Shown here piece after piece: positions 1 through 6,157 of a stretch of DNA of 6,377 bases. The position numbers were made by a program, and so were the translations under genes. The stretch's first letter is position 1, and every line of letters starts with the position of its first letter. The stretch covers positions 1-6,377 of the forward strand of contig JACTVF010000143.1 in NCBI GenBank assembly GCA_019695435.1, written 5' to 3'. This DNA comes from Methanoregulaceae archaeon. GTDB lineage: Archaea > Halobacteriota > Methanomicrobia > Methanomicrobiales > Methanospirillaceae. The notes beneath the pieces were generated by a model. The model was not told where the DNA came from. It saw only the letters and a list, made by a program, of their open reading frames with translations, and searched no databases.

Positions 1-505
1 CGAGCCGGATCTGCATCTCGGTCTCGTCAACCTTGATCTCGTTGACCAGCCTGTCAACCTTGTTGATGAAGAGGACCGGGCGGACCTGTTCCTTCAAGGC
101 CTGCCGCAGCACGGTCTCGGTCTGGGGCATCGTGCCTTCGACTGCATCGACGAGCACGACAGCGCCGTCGACCGCACGCATCGCACGCGTCACGTCGCCG
201 CCAAAGTCCACGTGGCCCGGCGTATCGATCATGTTGATCAGATAGTCCTGGCCCTCGAACTCGTGGACCATCGATACGTTTGACGCATCGATGGTGATAC
301 CACGGGCCTGCTCCTCCTCATCCGAATCCATGAAGAGCTGCTTGCCCGCAAGTTCCTCGGAGATAATACCGGCACCCGCAAGCAGGTTATCGGACAGGGT
401 GGTCTTACCGTGGTCGATATGCGCCACGATACCGATATTTCTGATATGCTTGGGATCCTTCATGAGCTCTACTACGCGCTCAACCGTTTTTTTGCCTCGT
501 GCCAT
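1..505 (-). CDS. fusA: Translation elongation factor EF-2, N-terminal part (runs off the window)
   Basis: Archaeal elongation factor 2 is the GTPase that drives ribosomal translocation in the cytoplasm. Only the first 168 codons are present; the gene continues past the left edge, and the family is usually about 730 residues. The G domain is plain: the P-loop AHIDHGKTT at residues 28-36, the switch I stretch RGITI at 68-72, DTPGH at 94-98 and NKVD at 148-151. The N-terminus [15 protein letters not shown] is typical of archaeal EF-2 rather than bacterial EF-G. The start is well supported: GAGG lies at 514-517, eight bases before the ATG. It is the third gene of the rps12-rps7-EF-2 series, 24 bp after rps7. 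The C-terminal diphthamide histidine region is outside the window, so completeness cannot be judged. Confidence 0.96.
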   Translation of the reverse strand, partial: MARGKKTVERVVELMKDPKHIRNIGIVAHIDHGKTTLSDNLLAGAGIISEELAGKQLFMDSDEEEQARGITIDASNVSMVHEFEGQDYLINMIDTPGHVDFGGDVTRAMRAVDGAVVLVDAVEGTMPQTETVLRQALKEQVRPVLFINKVDRLVNEIKVDETEMQIRL

Positions 506-517
506 GAAAATAACCTC

Positions 518-554
518 AAAAAAAGATGTTTAGCGGGCGGATTTTGCGATCCGC
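518..554 (-). terminator. Possible weak intergenic terminator or attenuator between rps7 and EF-2
   Basis: Read on the minus strand, a 6-bp stem (GCGGAT/ATCCGC, 537-554, 6-base loop) covers the last codons of rps7. After the stop codon comes a run of seven T at 524-518, just before the EF-2 ribosome binding site. Archaeal RNA polymerase can terminate on U-rich tracts, so partial termination here could lower EF-2 relative to S12/S7. The stem is short and lies in coding sequence, so this is tentative. Confidence 0.22.
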
Positions 555-1168
555 TCTTTTTCTTCCTTTTTCCCGACAGAGTAACATTTCGCGTCACCCT
601 TTGAGGCTGCGATCAGTTCATCGGCAAGGACCGCACTCGCAGGCTTCTTGCTCTTGCGCGATGACTTATAGACTGCCTCAGCGAGGAACCCGATGGCGGA
701 ATCGACACGGCGCATCGGGGAGGTGTCGACGGCTTTCGGGACGTTAATGCCACCATATTTAAGGCGGACTGTCTCTTCCCGGGGGCCGGTGTTCCCGATT
801 GCCTCGACAAGCACTTCGATGGGGTTTCTCTTTGTCTTCTTGTTGATGAGCTCGAATGCATCCCGCACAATCCTTATTGCCAGCTCCTTCTTGCCGGTGT
901 TATTCTCGGTCTGCATCAGGCCGTTGATCAGTCTCTCGACGATCATCATATTGGCCTTATTGAACTCCTGGCGTGAGAACTTGCCGCAGGAGTGGGGGAT
1001 GATCTGGGGGGTGAGATTTACGTACCGGATAAGGCTCGGGTCGGTAACCTTGACTTCGGACACATCCCACTTATTGAAGAGCAGTTTCTTTGCCTGGGGC
1101 TTCGCCTCGGTTGCGGCTTCGGTTTTTGCTTTGGCTTCGGTTTTTGCTTTTACTTCTGCTTCTGCCAT
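530..1168 (-). CDS. rps7: 30S ribosomal protein S7 (archaeal uS7)
   Basis: uS7 binds the 3' major domain of 16S rRNA and helps form the head of the small subunit near the E site. The 212-residue product has the archaeal signatures IRYVNLTP at 47-54, IPHSCG at 57-62, GGINVPKAVD at 139-148 and SPMRRVDSAIGFLAEA at 150-165, ending in the basic tail KEEKERIAKSAR. Residues 1-28 are a low-complexity Ala/Lys/Glu/Thr extension absent from bacterial S7 (about 156 residues); part of it is encoded by a perfect 18-bp duplication. I chose the ATG at 1168 because AGGTGATC, an excellent match to the archaeal anti-Shine-Dalgarno, lies three bases upstream, with its GGTG core six bases from the ATG. A GTG at 1177 would add MIV and overlap the rps12 stop codon as GTGA; it cannot be excluded. 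Either way the gene is directly coupled to rps12. Confidence 0.95.
   Translation of the reverse strand: MAEAEVKAKTEAKAKTEAATEAKPQAKKLLFNKWDVSEVKVTDPSLIRYVNLTPQIIPHSCGKFSRQEFNKANMMIVERLINGLMQTENNTGKKELAIRIVRDAFELINKKTKRNPIEVLVEAIGNTGPREETVRLKYGGINVPKAVDTSPMRRVDSAIGFLAEAVYKSSRKSKKPASAVLADELIAASKGDAKCYSVGKKEEKERIAKSAR
1115..1150. repeat. Perfect 18-bp tandem duplication inside rps7
   Basis: The 18-base unit GGCTTCGGTTTTTGCTTT (plus strand) occurs twice head to tail, at 1115-1132 and 1133-1150, with no mismatch. Read on the minus strand in the rps7 frame it encodes KAKTEA twice (residues 7-18 of S7). Degenerate versions follow toward residue 28. The exact DNA identity suggests a recent slippage duplication in a tolerant, disordered N-terminal tail. 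Confidence 0.9.
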
Positions 1169-1173
1169 CACGA

Positions 1174-1602
1174 TCACCTGCGCGGCTTCTCCTTCCTGCC
1201 GATGACCATTTCATGGAGGCAGACATTGTTCACGCTCGTCACGACATACCGGACCCCCGGGATATCTCCCATGGATCGGCCCAGACGGCCGCCGATGCCC
1301 TCGATCTCGACCTCGTCATGCTCATCGATGAAGTTGATGGCACCGTCGCCAACCGCAAACGCGGTGACCTGCCGGCCATTCTTGATCAGCTGCACGCGGA
1401 CGCATTTCCGTATCGCCGAGTTGGGCTGCTTGGCCTCAACACCGACTTTCTCGAGCACGATACCCCTCGCCTGAGGAGCGCCTTCCAGCGGATCCGACTT
1501 CACATCGAGGTTGAGTTCGCGGCGTGCGTAGTTCTTGTCGCTCCACCGGAATTTTTTTGAGTCCCGAACCAGTTTTCTGGCTGCAAATTTACCCTGTCCC
1601 AT
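1174..1602 (-). CDS. rps12: 30S ribosomal protein S12 (archaeal uS12)
   Basis: uS12 sits at the decoding centre of the small subunit and influences translational accuracy. The 142-residue product is full length for the archaeal/eukaryal form (eukaryal S23). It has the conserved decoding loop KQPNSAIRK at 58-66 and the segment [12 protein letters not shown] at 108-119, with a basic C-terminus, RKEKPRR. The N-terminus [11 protein letters not shown] also fits archaeal homologues. The ATG is supported by GAGG at 1610-1613, seven bases upstream. It is the first gene of the minus-strand cluster: what lies upstream is a divergent promoter region and queD, rather than the nusA/rpl30/RNA polymerase genes that often precede it in other archaea. 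Confidence 0.97.
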   Translation of the reverse strand: MGQGKFAARKLVRDSKKFRWSDKNYARRELNLDVKSDPLEGAPQARGIVLEKVGVEAKQPNSAIRKCVRVQLIKNGRQVTAFAVGDGAINFIDEHDEVEIEGIGGRLGRSMGDIPGVRYVVTSVNNVCLHEMVIGRKEKPRR

Positions 1603-1630
1603 TAAAGAGCCTCATTTCAGTTGTTTTCGT

Positions 1631-1644
1631 GGTTATCGATAACC
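1631..1644. promoter_or_regulatory. 14-bp perfect palindrome, candidate operator upstream of rps12
   Basis: GGTTATCGATAACC is a perfect inverted repeat. With one unpaired base it extends to GTGGTTATCGATAACCCAC (1629-1647). It lies 28 bp upstream of the rps12 start codon, about where the rps12 transcript would begin if the TATA-like stretch at 1653-1660 is used. A symmetrical site at this place is what a dimeric DNA-binding repressor would need, but no regulator is identified. Confidence 0.4.
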
Positions 1645-1652
1645 CACACTGA

Positions 1653-1660
1653 GATATATA
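1653..1660 (-). promoter_or_regulatory. TATA-like box, candidate rps12 promoter
   Basis: On the minus strand this reads TATATATC within AGTATATATCTC. Archaeal TATA boxes sit about 25-27 bp upstream of the transcription start, which would put initiation near 1630 and give a leader of roughly 28 nt containing the GAGG site of rps12. The palindromic box at 1677-1686 is a rival. Confidence 0.4.
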
Positions 1661-1676
1661 CTAAAGCGGGGAACCG

Positions 1677-1686
1677 ATTTATAAAT
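1677..1686. promoter_or_regulatory. Self-complementary TATA-like box ATTTATAAAT in the middle of the divergent region
   Basis: ATTTATAAAT reads the same on both strands and resembles the archaeal TATA consensus. Its centre (1681.5) is within 1 bp of the midpoint between the rps12 start (1602) and the queD start (1763). It could serve either direction, giving leaders of about 50 nt. Direct evidence is limited to the sequence match and its position. Confidence 0.4.
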
Positions 1687-1730
1687 TGTGGCATCCACCT
1701 GCCAGTCTTATACTATTATCCCTCACTCGT

Positions 1731-1743
1731 AATAATATTATAT
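1731..1743 (+). promoter_or_regulatory. TATA-like box for a probable leaderless queD transcript
   Basis: The stretch AATAATATTATAT is centred at 1737, about 26 bp upstream of the queD ATG at 1763. That is the usual TATA-to-start-site distance in archaea, so transcription would start at or next to the ATG. In agreement, the bases just before the ATG (CTCCCGCCGCCAATCTTA) hold no ribosome binding site, unlike rps12, EF-2 and the Nudix gene. Confidence 0.5.
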
Positions 1744-1762
1744 CCTCCCGCCGCCAATCTTA

Positions 1763-2173
1763 ATGGCAATGACCGTCGCGATCTACAAGGAAGTCCAGAT
1801 CGATGCAAGCCACCGGCTGCTCCATTACAAGGGGAAATGCGCGAACCTCCACGGCCACCGCTGGAAGATCGAGGTCTGGATCGAGGGCGAACCCGACGCG
1901 ACGACCGGTATCCTCGTCGATTATAATGTGATCAAGCAGACCATCGGGAAGTACGACCACCAGATCATCCTCAACTGCGACGACCCGATGGTCGCCTGTG
2001 TAGAAAAGTTCCAGCACGTGATCACGACCCCGGGCGACCCCACAAGCGAACTGCTCGCGCGGATCCTCAAGAGCGATCTCGAGGAGATCTGCCGGACGCA
2101 GGGCATCACGGCGCACGTAACGAAGATCCGGGTCTGGGAATCGCCGAACTGTTACGCCGAGATCGAAGAATGA
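1763..2173 (+). CDS. queD: 6-carboxy-5,6,7,8-tetrahydropterin synthase QueD (PTPS family)
   Basis: QueD converts 7,8-dihydroneopterin triphosphate to 6-carboxytetrahydropterin, the first committed step to preQ0, used in archaea for archaeosine in tRNA. The 136-residue protein has the zinc ligands H17, H30 and H32, the last two in the motif C26-x3-HGH that marks QueD over eukaryal PTPS, with C26 as the catalytic cysteine. Further PTPS motifs are D65-H66, PTSE at 93-96 and WESPNCYAEI at 125-134, with the substrate-anchoring Glu at 127. Length matches the family. The ATG at 1763 has no ribosome binding site and is probably leaderless; a second ATG at 1769 (M3) is possible. The stop overlaps the queE start as ATGA. 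The same fold includes archaeal PTPS-III and other paralogues, but the CxxxHGH motif and the queE-queC neighbours settle the call. Confidence 0.95.
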   Translation: MAMTVAIYKEVQIDASHRLLHYKGKCANLHGHRWKIEVWIEGEPDATTGILVDYNVIKQTIGKYDHQIILNCDDPMVACVEKFQHVITTPGDPTSELLARILKSDLEEICRTQGITAHVTKIRVWESPNCYAEIEE

Positions 2174-2778
2174 AGATCGCCGAGATTTTTACGAGCCTCC
2201 AGGGGGAGGGGAAAAACCAGGGGAAGCCCTGCCTTTTTATCCGGCTTGCGGGCTGCAACCTTACCTGCCGCTGGTGCGACACCGTGTACGCGCAAAGTGG
2301 CGGGACCGAGGTGAGCGGCGACGAGGTTCTTGAACAGTGCTGGCGGCAGAACCCGCACCTGGTCTGTATTACAGGAGGCGAACCACTGCTCCAGAAAGAT
2401 GCGCTCCTCTCCCTGCTCTCCTCCCTCCACAAACGCGGGACGGCAGTCGACATCGAGACGAACGGCACAATCAGTTTCACGGAGCTGCAGCCGTACGCAT
2501 CCATTTGCATGGACGTGAAGTGCCCGTCTTCGGGGGAGACAAGCGACCTCCCGCTCCTCGCCGCAATCCGGCCTGAAGACAGCGTGAAGTTCGTGGTCGG
2601 GAACAGGGAGGACTGCGAGTACGCGCACCGGGTGATGGAGAGTCACCTCATCGCCGGCGAGATCTTCTTTTCACCGGTCTATGGCGCGGACTGCCGGCCC
2701 CTGGTTCAGTATATCCTCCAAAACAACCTGCCCGTGCGGTTCCAAGTGCAGCTACACAAGGTGCTCGGGGTGAAATGA
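2170..2778 (+). CDS. queE: 7-carboxy-7-deazaguanine synthase QueE (radical SAM)
   Basis: QueE is a radical S-adenosylmethionine enzyme that contracts the ring of 6-carboxytetrahydropterin to 7-carboxy-7-deazaguanine, the second step to preQ0. The 202-residue product has the family's early QGEG at 11-14 and the 4Fe-4S cluster cysteines C29, C33 and C36 in [10 protein letters not shown], a standard Cx3CxxC. The SAM-binding GGEP is at 69-72, ETNG at 96-99, DVKCPSSG at 115-122 and the C-terminal QLHK at 194-197. It lacks large insertions and is close to the usual 200-240 residues. Its ATG overlaps the queD stop as ATGA, with only a weak upstream GAGATCG, so it probably relies on translational coupling. 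Its own stop overlaps the queC start in the same way. Confidence 0.96.
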   Translation: MKIAEIFTSLQGEGKNQGKPCLFIRLAGCNLTCRWCDTVYAQSGGTEVSGDEVLEQCWRQNPHLVCITGGEPLLQKDALLSLLSSLHKRGTAVDIETNGTISFTELQPYASICMDVKCPSSGETSDLPLLAAIRPEDSVKFVVGNREDCEYAHRVMESHLIAGEIFFSPVYGADCRPLVQYILQNNLPVRFQVQLHKVLGVK

Positions 2779-3446
2779 TGAAAGCAGTCTGTCTCATCTC
2801 CGGGGGCATGGACTCGTCGACCCTTGCCTATCTTGCAAAGAGCAAGGGTTACGATATCCTTGCCCTCCACGCGAACTACGGCCAGCGCACGGAAAACAAG
2901 GAACGGGCCTGCGCGAAAAAGATTGCCGGACTGCTTTCGGCACAGGACTTTATCGAGATCGACCTCCGGTACTTCGCGCAGTTCGGGGCGAGCAGCCTGA
3001 CCGACCCAACGATCGCGGTCGACCGGTTCGACCCGGCCCGGGCGCACATCCCCAACACCTATGTCCCGTTCCGGAACGCGAACCTGCTTTCCATCGCGAC
3101 CAGTTTTGCCGAAGCAAAAGGGGCCGGGGCGATCTTCATCGGCGTGCAGGCGCTCGACTATTCCGGGTACCCCGACTGCCGGCCGGCGTTCATCGACGCC
3201 TTCCGGCGCGTGATCGAGCTCGGGACAAAAGAGAGCTCCCACATCGAACTCTTCACGCCGTTTATCCACATGACCAAGATCGATATCCTGAAGCTCGGAA
3301 AAGAACTCCGGGTCCCCTACGAGCACACGTGGTCATGCTACCAGAACGAGGACCGGGCCTGCGGGACCTGCGGCTCGTGCCATTTCCGGCGCGAGGCGTT
3401 TTCCGCGCTCGGCGAAAAGGACCCGATCCCGTACGAGGTGGGATAA
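2775..3446 (+). CDS. queC: 7-cyano-7-deazaguanine (preQ0) synthase QueC
   Basis: QueC uses ATP and ammonia to turn 7-carboxy-7-deazaguanine into the nitrile preQ0, which archaeal tRNA-guanine transglycosylase inserts at G15. The 223-residue protein carries the PP-loop SGGMDSS at 9-15, the [12 protein letters not shown] stretch at 32-43, [11 protein letters not shown] at 96-106 and the structural zinc cysteines C188, C196, C199 and C202 (GTCGSC). Length is standard and there is no fused glutamine amidotransferase domain. The ATG at 2775 overlaps the queE stop as ATGA. The next codon is also ATG (2778) and is better spaced from the upstream GGGGTGA, so true initiation may be one codon later. 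The stop codon TAA directly abuts the next gene. Confidence 0.96.
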   Translation: MMKAVCLISGGMDSSTLAYLAKSKGYDILALHANYGQRTENKERACAKKIAGLLSAQDFIEIDLRYFAQFGASSLTDPTIAVDRFDPARAHIPNTYVPFRNANLLSIATSFAEAKGAGAIFIGVQALDYSGYPDCRPAFIDAFRRVIELGTKESSHIELFTPFIHMTKIDILKLGKELRVPYEHTWSCYQNEDRACGTCGSCHFRREAFSALGEKDPIPYEVG

Positions 3447-3944
3447 ATGGAAATCTTCCGGGGCAGGCGCCTGTGGATAGAGAATACGAAGGTGAAACTC
3501 CCAAACGGCCTTGAGCAGGAAAAGGTGATCGTGCACCCGAAAGGAGCGGTCGCGATCCTGCCGGTCACAAAAACCGGGTACAGGCTCCTGCGCCAGTACC
3601 GGTACGCGATCGGCCAATATATCGTTGAGGCCCCGGCCGGGACCATGGAAGCGGGGGAGGACCCGGCAGCAACCGCGCACCGCGAGCTCATCGAGGAGGC
3701 CGGTGTGGCGGCAAAAACGATGATCCCCCGGGGCTTTATCTACACGACACCCGGGTTCACCGACGAGAAGATCTGGCTCTTTGAGGCCCGGGATCTCGTA
3801 CCCTCCCGTGAATATGAGAAAGATGCCGATGAGGTGATCGAAGTGATGGATGTCACACGAGAAGAAACGGAGACGATGGTGAAAAATGGCACCATCTGCG
3901 ATGCAAAGACAATCTGCCTGATCCACCAATGCCGCGAGGGATGA
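3447..3944 (+). CDS. Nudix hydrolase, ADP-ribose pyrophosphatase-like
   Basis: Nudix enzymes hydrolyse nucleoside diphosphates linked to another moiety, using metal held by the Nudix box. The 165-residue protein has a complete box at 65-87, matching GX5EX7REUXEEXGU with G65, E71, R79-E80, E83-E84 and G86. Upstream are RQYRYAIGQ at 49-57 and EAPAGTMEAGE at 61-71, and P102 lies 15 residues after the box; these features are typical of the ADP-ribose pyrophosphatase (NudF/YqkG) group, so ADP-ribose to AMP plus ribose 5-phosphate is the likely reaction. Substrate is inferred, not shown. The ATG follows the queC stop with no gap, and GAGGTG at 3435-3440, six bases before it, is a strong ribosome binding site. 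It belongs to the que transcription unit by position; a link to preQ0 metabolism is not established. Confidence 0.9.
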   Translation: MEIFRGRRLWIENTKVKLPNGLEQEKVIVHPKGAVAILPVTKTGYRLLRQYRYAIGQYIVEAPAGTMEAGEDPAATAHRELIEEAGVAAKTMIPRGFIYTTPGFTDEKIWLFEARDLVPSREYEKDADEVIEVMDVTREETETMVKNGTICDAKTICLIHQCREG

Positions 3945-4846
3945 GCGTGCGCGTCTTTCCCGTCGCTGCCGGTCTCGCCTTTCTTGTGGTGCTTGCCGCG
4001 TTTGCCGGATGTACGAGCAGTACTGCCACGGCAACACCCACGTATTCCGTGGACAGCAACGGCGTCCTCTCGGTCACCTGCGCACCCGTCACGACAAACG
4101 AGACCGTGATCTTTGCAAACGCGACCTATACCGAATCGAAGATCGTCCTGCACACCCAAACCGGAGACGTGGTCACGTACCTGAGTTCCCCGGAGCACCC
4201 GAAGGCGGTGATGCTGTACCTGCCGGGCGCCGGGGAGAAGATCTCGGGCCACGCAGAAAGGATGGTAACCTACGCGGCGGCCGGGTATGCCTTCATGTAT
4301 CTCGACTACCGGGGCCGGGGCGGGGAGACGGCAGGCTATCCGTTCAACCCCCAGACAGACTACGCGAAGTTTGAGAACAAGGAATGGCCCGAGTATTACC
4401 TGACCATCTGTGACATCTCGCAGGCCCGCGCCATGCTTGCCACCCGGTTCGGCGTCCCGGTCTATGCGGTTGGGGGCAGCAACGGCGGAAGGTACGCGGC
4501 AGTAGCAGCAGGTGTAGACAAGAACTTTGCCGGTTATGTAGGGATCTCCACCGCCGACTGGGGGCTCAAAGACGCAGTCCTTGCGCAGGGCGGATCGGGA
4601 GACATCCTCCGGTTTGCCACGTCGCTCGAGCCCAGCACCTACCTGCCGACGATCGCCCCGCGCCCGGTCTGGATGTTCCACAACGCGACCGACCCGATCA
4701 TTCCCTTTGCACAGGGACAGGCCCTCTTTGCCACGGCACAGTCGCCCAAGACATTTATCGAATTTTCCGGCGACCACGGGATCAACCCGGATGTCGATCC
4801 CCGGCTTATAGCACAATGGGCGCAAATTTATGGTACACAAACATGA
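3941..4846 (+). CDS. Predicted surface lipoprotein of the alpha/beta-hydrolase fold
   Basis: I do not recognise a specific named enzyme. The 301-residue form starts with a short signal sequence: a few basic residues, a hydrophobic run at about 6-22, then a lipobox-like FAGC with C24 as the probable lipidated cysteine, followed by a Ser/Thr/Ala-rich linker to about residue 34. The rest looks like a serine hydrolase: YLPGAG at 93-98 as oxyanion-region strand and turn, the nucleophile elbow GGSNGG with S180, probable acid D251 in NATDPIIP, and probable H279 in SGDHG. This spacing fits an extracellular esterase or dipeptidyl-peptidase-like hydrolase; substrate is unknown. The ATG at 3941 overlaps the Nudix stop as ATGA. 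Alternatives are ATG 3929 (four residues longer) and GTG 3947, which is better spaced from GAGGG at 3936-3940. Confidence 0.8.
   Translation: MSVRVFPVAAGLAFLVVLAAFAGCTSSTATATPTYSVDSNGVLSVTCAPVTTNETVIFANATYTESKIVLHTQTGDVVTYLSSPEHPKAVMLYLPGAGEKISGHAERMVTYAAAGYAFMYLDYRGRGGETAGYPFNPQTDYAKFENKEWPEYYLTICDISQARAMLATRFGVPVYAVGGSNGGRYAAVAAGVDKNFAGYVGISTADWGLKDAVLAQGGSGDILRFATSLEPSTYLPTIAPRPVWMFHNATDPIIPFAQGQALFATAQSPKTFIEFSGDHGINPDVDPRLIAQWAQIYGTQT
4824..4832 (+). promoter_or_regulatory. Weak TATA-like sequence, possible separate promoter for aRF1
   Basis: AAATTTATG in the last codons of the lipoprotein gene lies about 54-58 bp before the aRF1 ATG. It would start a transcript near 4855 with a short leader containing GGAGAGG at 4863-4869. 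The match is modest, and read-through from the upstream operon is equally possible. Confidence 0.22.
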
Positions 4847-4882
4847 ATAGGTACTAGCTTTAGGAGAGGCTGAATTCCGCTC

Positions 4883-6157
4883 ATGACAGAACCCGGGGAG
4901 ATGGATGACGCGCGTAAGCGCTACGAGTTCAAAAAGACGCTCGAAAAGCTCGAGGCACAGGAAGGGGACGGGACGGAACTCATCACGCTCTACATCCCCC
5001 CCGACAAGCAGATTTACGATGTCACAAACCAGCTCAAGGACGAGTACGGCCAGTGCGCGAACATCAAGAGCAAGCAGACACGGACCAACGTCCAGAGCGC
5101 CATCTCCTCGATCCTCTCACGGCTCAAGTACTACAAGCACCCACCTGCGAAAGGCATGGCGGTTTTCTGCGGCACCGTCAAACTCTATGGCGACCGCACC
5201 GATCTCCAGTGCACGGTCATCGAGCCGCCCGAGCCCCTCAACCTCTACATGTACCGGTGCAGCTCGAAGTTTGAGCTCGAGCCCCTCAGGCAGATGCTCG
5301 AGGAGAAGTACGTCTACGGCCTTCTCGTGCTCGACCGGCGGGAGGCGTACTGGGGGTTCCTGCGCGGCAACCGTATCGAGCCGATCGGGGGGTCAACCTC
5401 CACCGTACCAGGTAAAATGCGAAAGGGCGGCCAGTCGGCAGCCCGGTTCGGCCGGCTCCGTGAGATTGCCATCAACGAATTCTACACCAAGGTCGGCGAG
5501 CGCTCGAGCGCGATCTTCCTTGCCGAGAAGAACTTCTTCGAGCGGTTCAAGGGACTGTTGATCGGCGGCCCGAGCCCGACAAAAGAGGAGTTCGAGGCGG
5601 GGAACTACCTCCACCACGAGGTCCAGAAGAAAGTCATCGGCCTCTTTGACGTCGCCTACACGAACGAGGATGGCCTGCCCGAGCTCGTGGACGCTGCAAA
5701 GGACGCGCTCTCGGGTATGGAGGTCGTCAAGGAGAAGTCCTTCATGGAGCGGTTCTTGAAAGAACTGGTGAAAGACAACAACGGCCTTGCCGCCTACGGG
5801 GAGGAGAGCATCAGGAAAAACCTCGAGCTTGGCGCGGTCGACACGCTCCTTCTCTCCGCAAACCTCAGGAAGTCCCGGCTCAAAATAAAATGCCAGAGCT
5901 GCGACTACACCGAGGAGCGGACCGTGAGCATGCCGGTCGGGAAAACCGTCCGCGACATCGAGCTTGGCACATGCCCGAAGTGCACCGCGCCGCTCGTACT
6001 TGACGAGGAGATCGATATCATCGACGAACTGGCAAAACTCGCCGATCTCTCCAGCGCAAAGGTGGAGCTGATCTCGGACGATTTTGAGGAGGGCTCGATC
6101 CTTTTCTCGGCATTCGGAGGAATTGCCGCCATCCTCCGGTACAGGACGGGATACTGA
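4883..6157 (+). CDS. prf1: Peptide chain release factor aRF1
   Basis: aRF1 recognises all three stop codons in the ribosomal A site and triggers peptide release, acting with aEF1A and ABCE1 in archaea. The 424-residue protein is full length. Domain 1 has NIKS at 60-63 and the YxCxxxF stop-codon motif as YRCSSKF at 124-130. Domain 2 has the catalytic GGQ at 182-184 within KMRKGGQSAARFGR. Domain 3 holds EESIRKNLELGAVDTLLLS at 307-325 and a four-cysteine zinc-ribbon-like minidomain, C337/C340 and C364/C367, then an acidic tail. The ATG at 4883 follows GGAGAGG at 4863-4869, rather far (13 bases) from the start. An ATG at 4901 (M7) would also suit the family's N-terminus but has GGGGAG directly against it. 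It follows the lipoprotein gene by 36 bp and overlaps the next gene by one base. Confidence 0.97.
   Translation: MTEPGEMDDARKRYEFKKTLEKLEAQEGDGTELITLYIPPDKQIYDVTNQLKDEYGQCANIKSKQTRTNVQSAISSILSRLKYYKHPPAKGMAVFCGTVKLYGDRTDLQCTVIEPPEPLNLYMYRCSSKFELEPLRQMLEEKYVYGLLVLDRREAYWGFLRGNRIEPIGGSTSTVPGKMRKGGQSAARFGRLREIAINEFYTKVGERSSAIFLAEKNFFERFKGLLIGGPSPTKEEFEAGNYLHHEVQKKVIGLFDVAYTNEDGLPELVDAAKDALSGMEVVKEKSFMERFLKELVKDNNGLAAYGEESIRKNLELGAVDTLLLSANLRKSRLKIKCQSCDYTEERTVSMPVGKTVRDIELGTCPKCTAPLVLDEEIDIIDELAKLADLSSAKVELISDDFEEGSILFSAFGGIAAILRYRTGY

Noticed and set aside
537..580. Hairpin followed by T-rich sequence on the plus strand, resembling an intrinsic terminator
   Set aside because: No plus-strand gene ends here; the T-rich stretch is the complement of Lys/Glu codons in the rps7 C-terminus.
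693..1560. Overlapping plus-strand open frames opposite rps7 and rps12
   Set aside because: They are complements of two highly conserved ribosomal protein genes, and their hydrophobic or Phe-rich stretches come from the antisense of Ala/Lys/Glu codons.
1714..1737. Short inverted repeat TATTAT/ATAATA upstream of queD, considered as a preQ-type riboswitch or operator
   Set aside because: Six AT-only base pairs with a 12-base spacer are expected by chance in such AT-rich DNA. If queD is leaderless there is no leader to hold a riboswitch, and no preQ1 aptamer pattern is visible.
2706..3326. Open frame of 206 codons on the minus strand opposite queC
   Set aside because: queC has its complete PP-loop and zinc motifs on the plus strand; the antisense product has no recognisable feature.
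3740..4840. Long open frame of 366 codons on the minus strand opposite the Nudix and lipoprotein genes
   Set aside because: It is antisense to two genes with clear domain motifs. Its product is rich in Arg, Gly, Val and Asp with no recognisable motif, as expected from the complement of GC-rich coding sequence.
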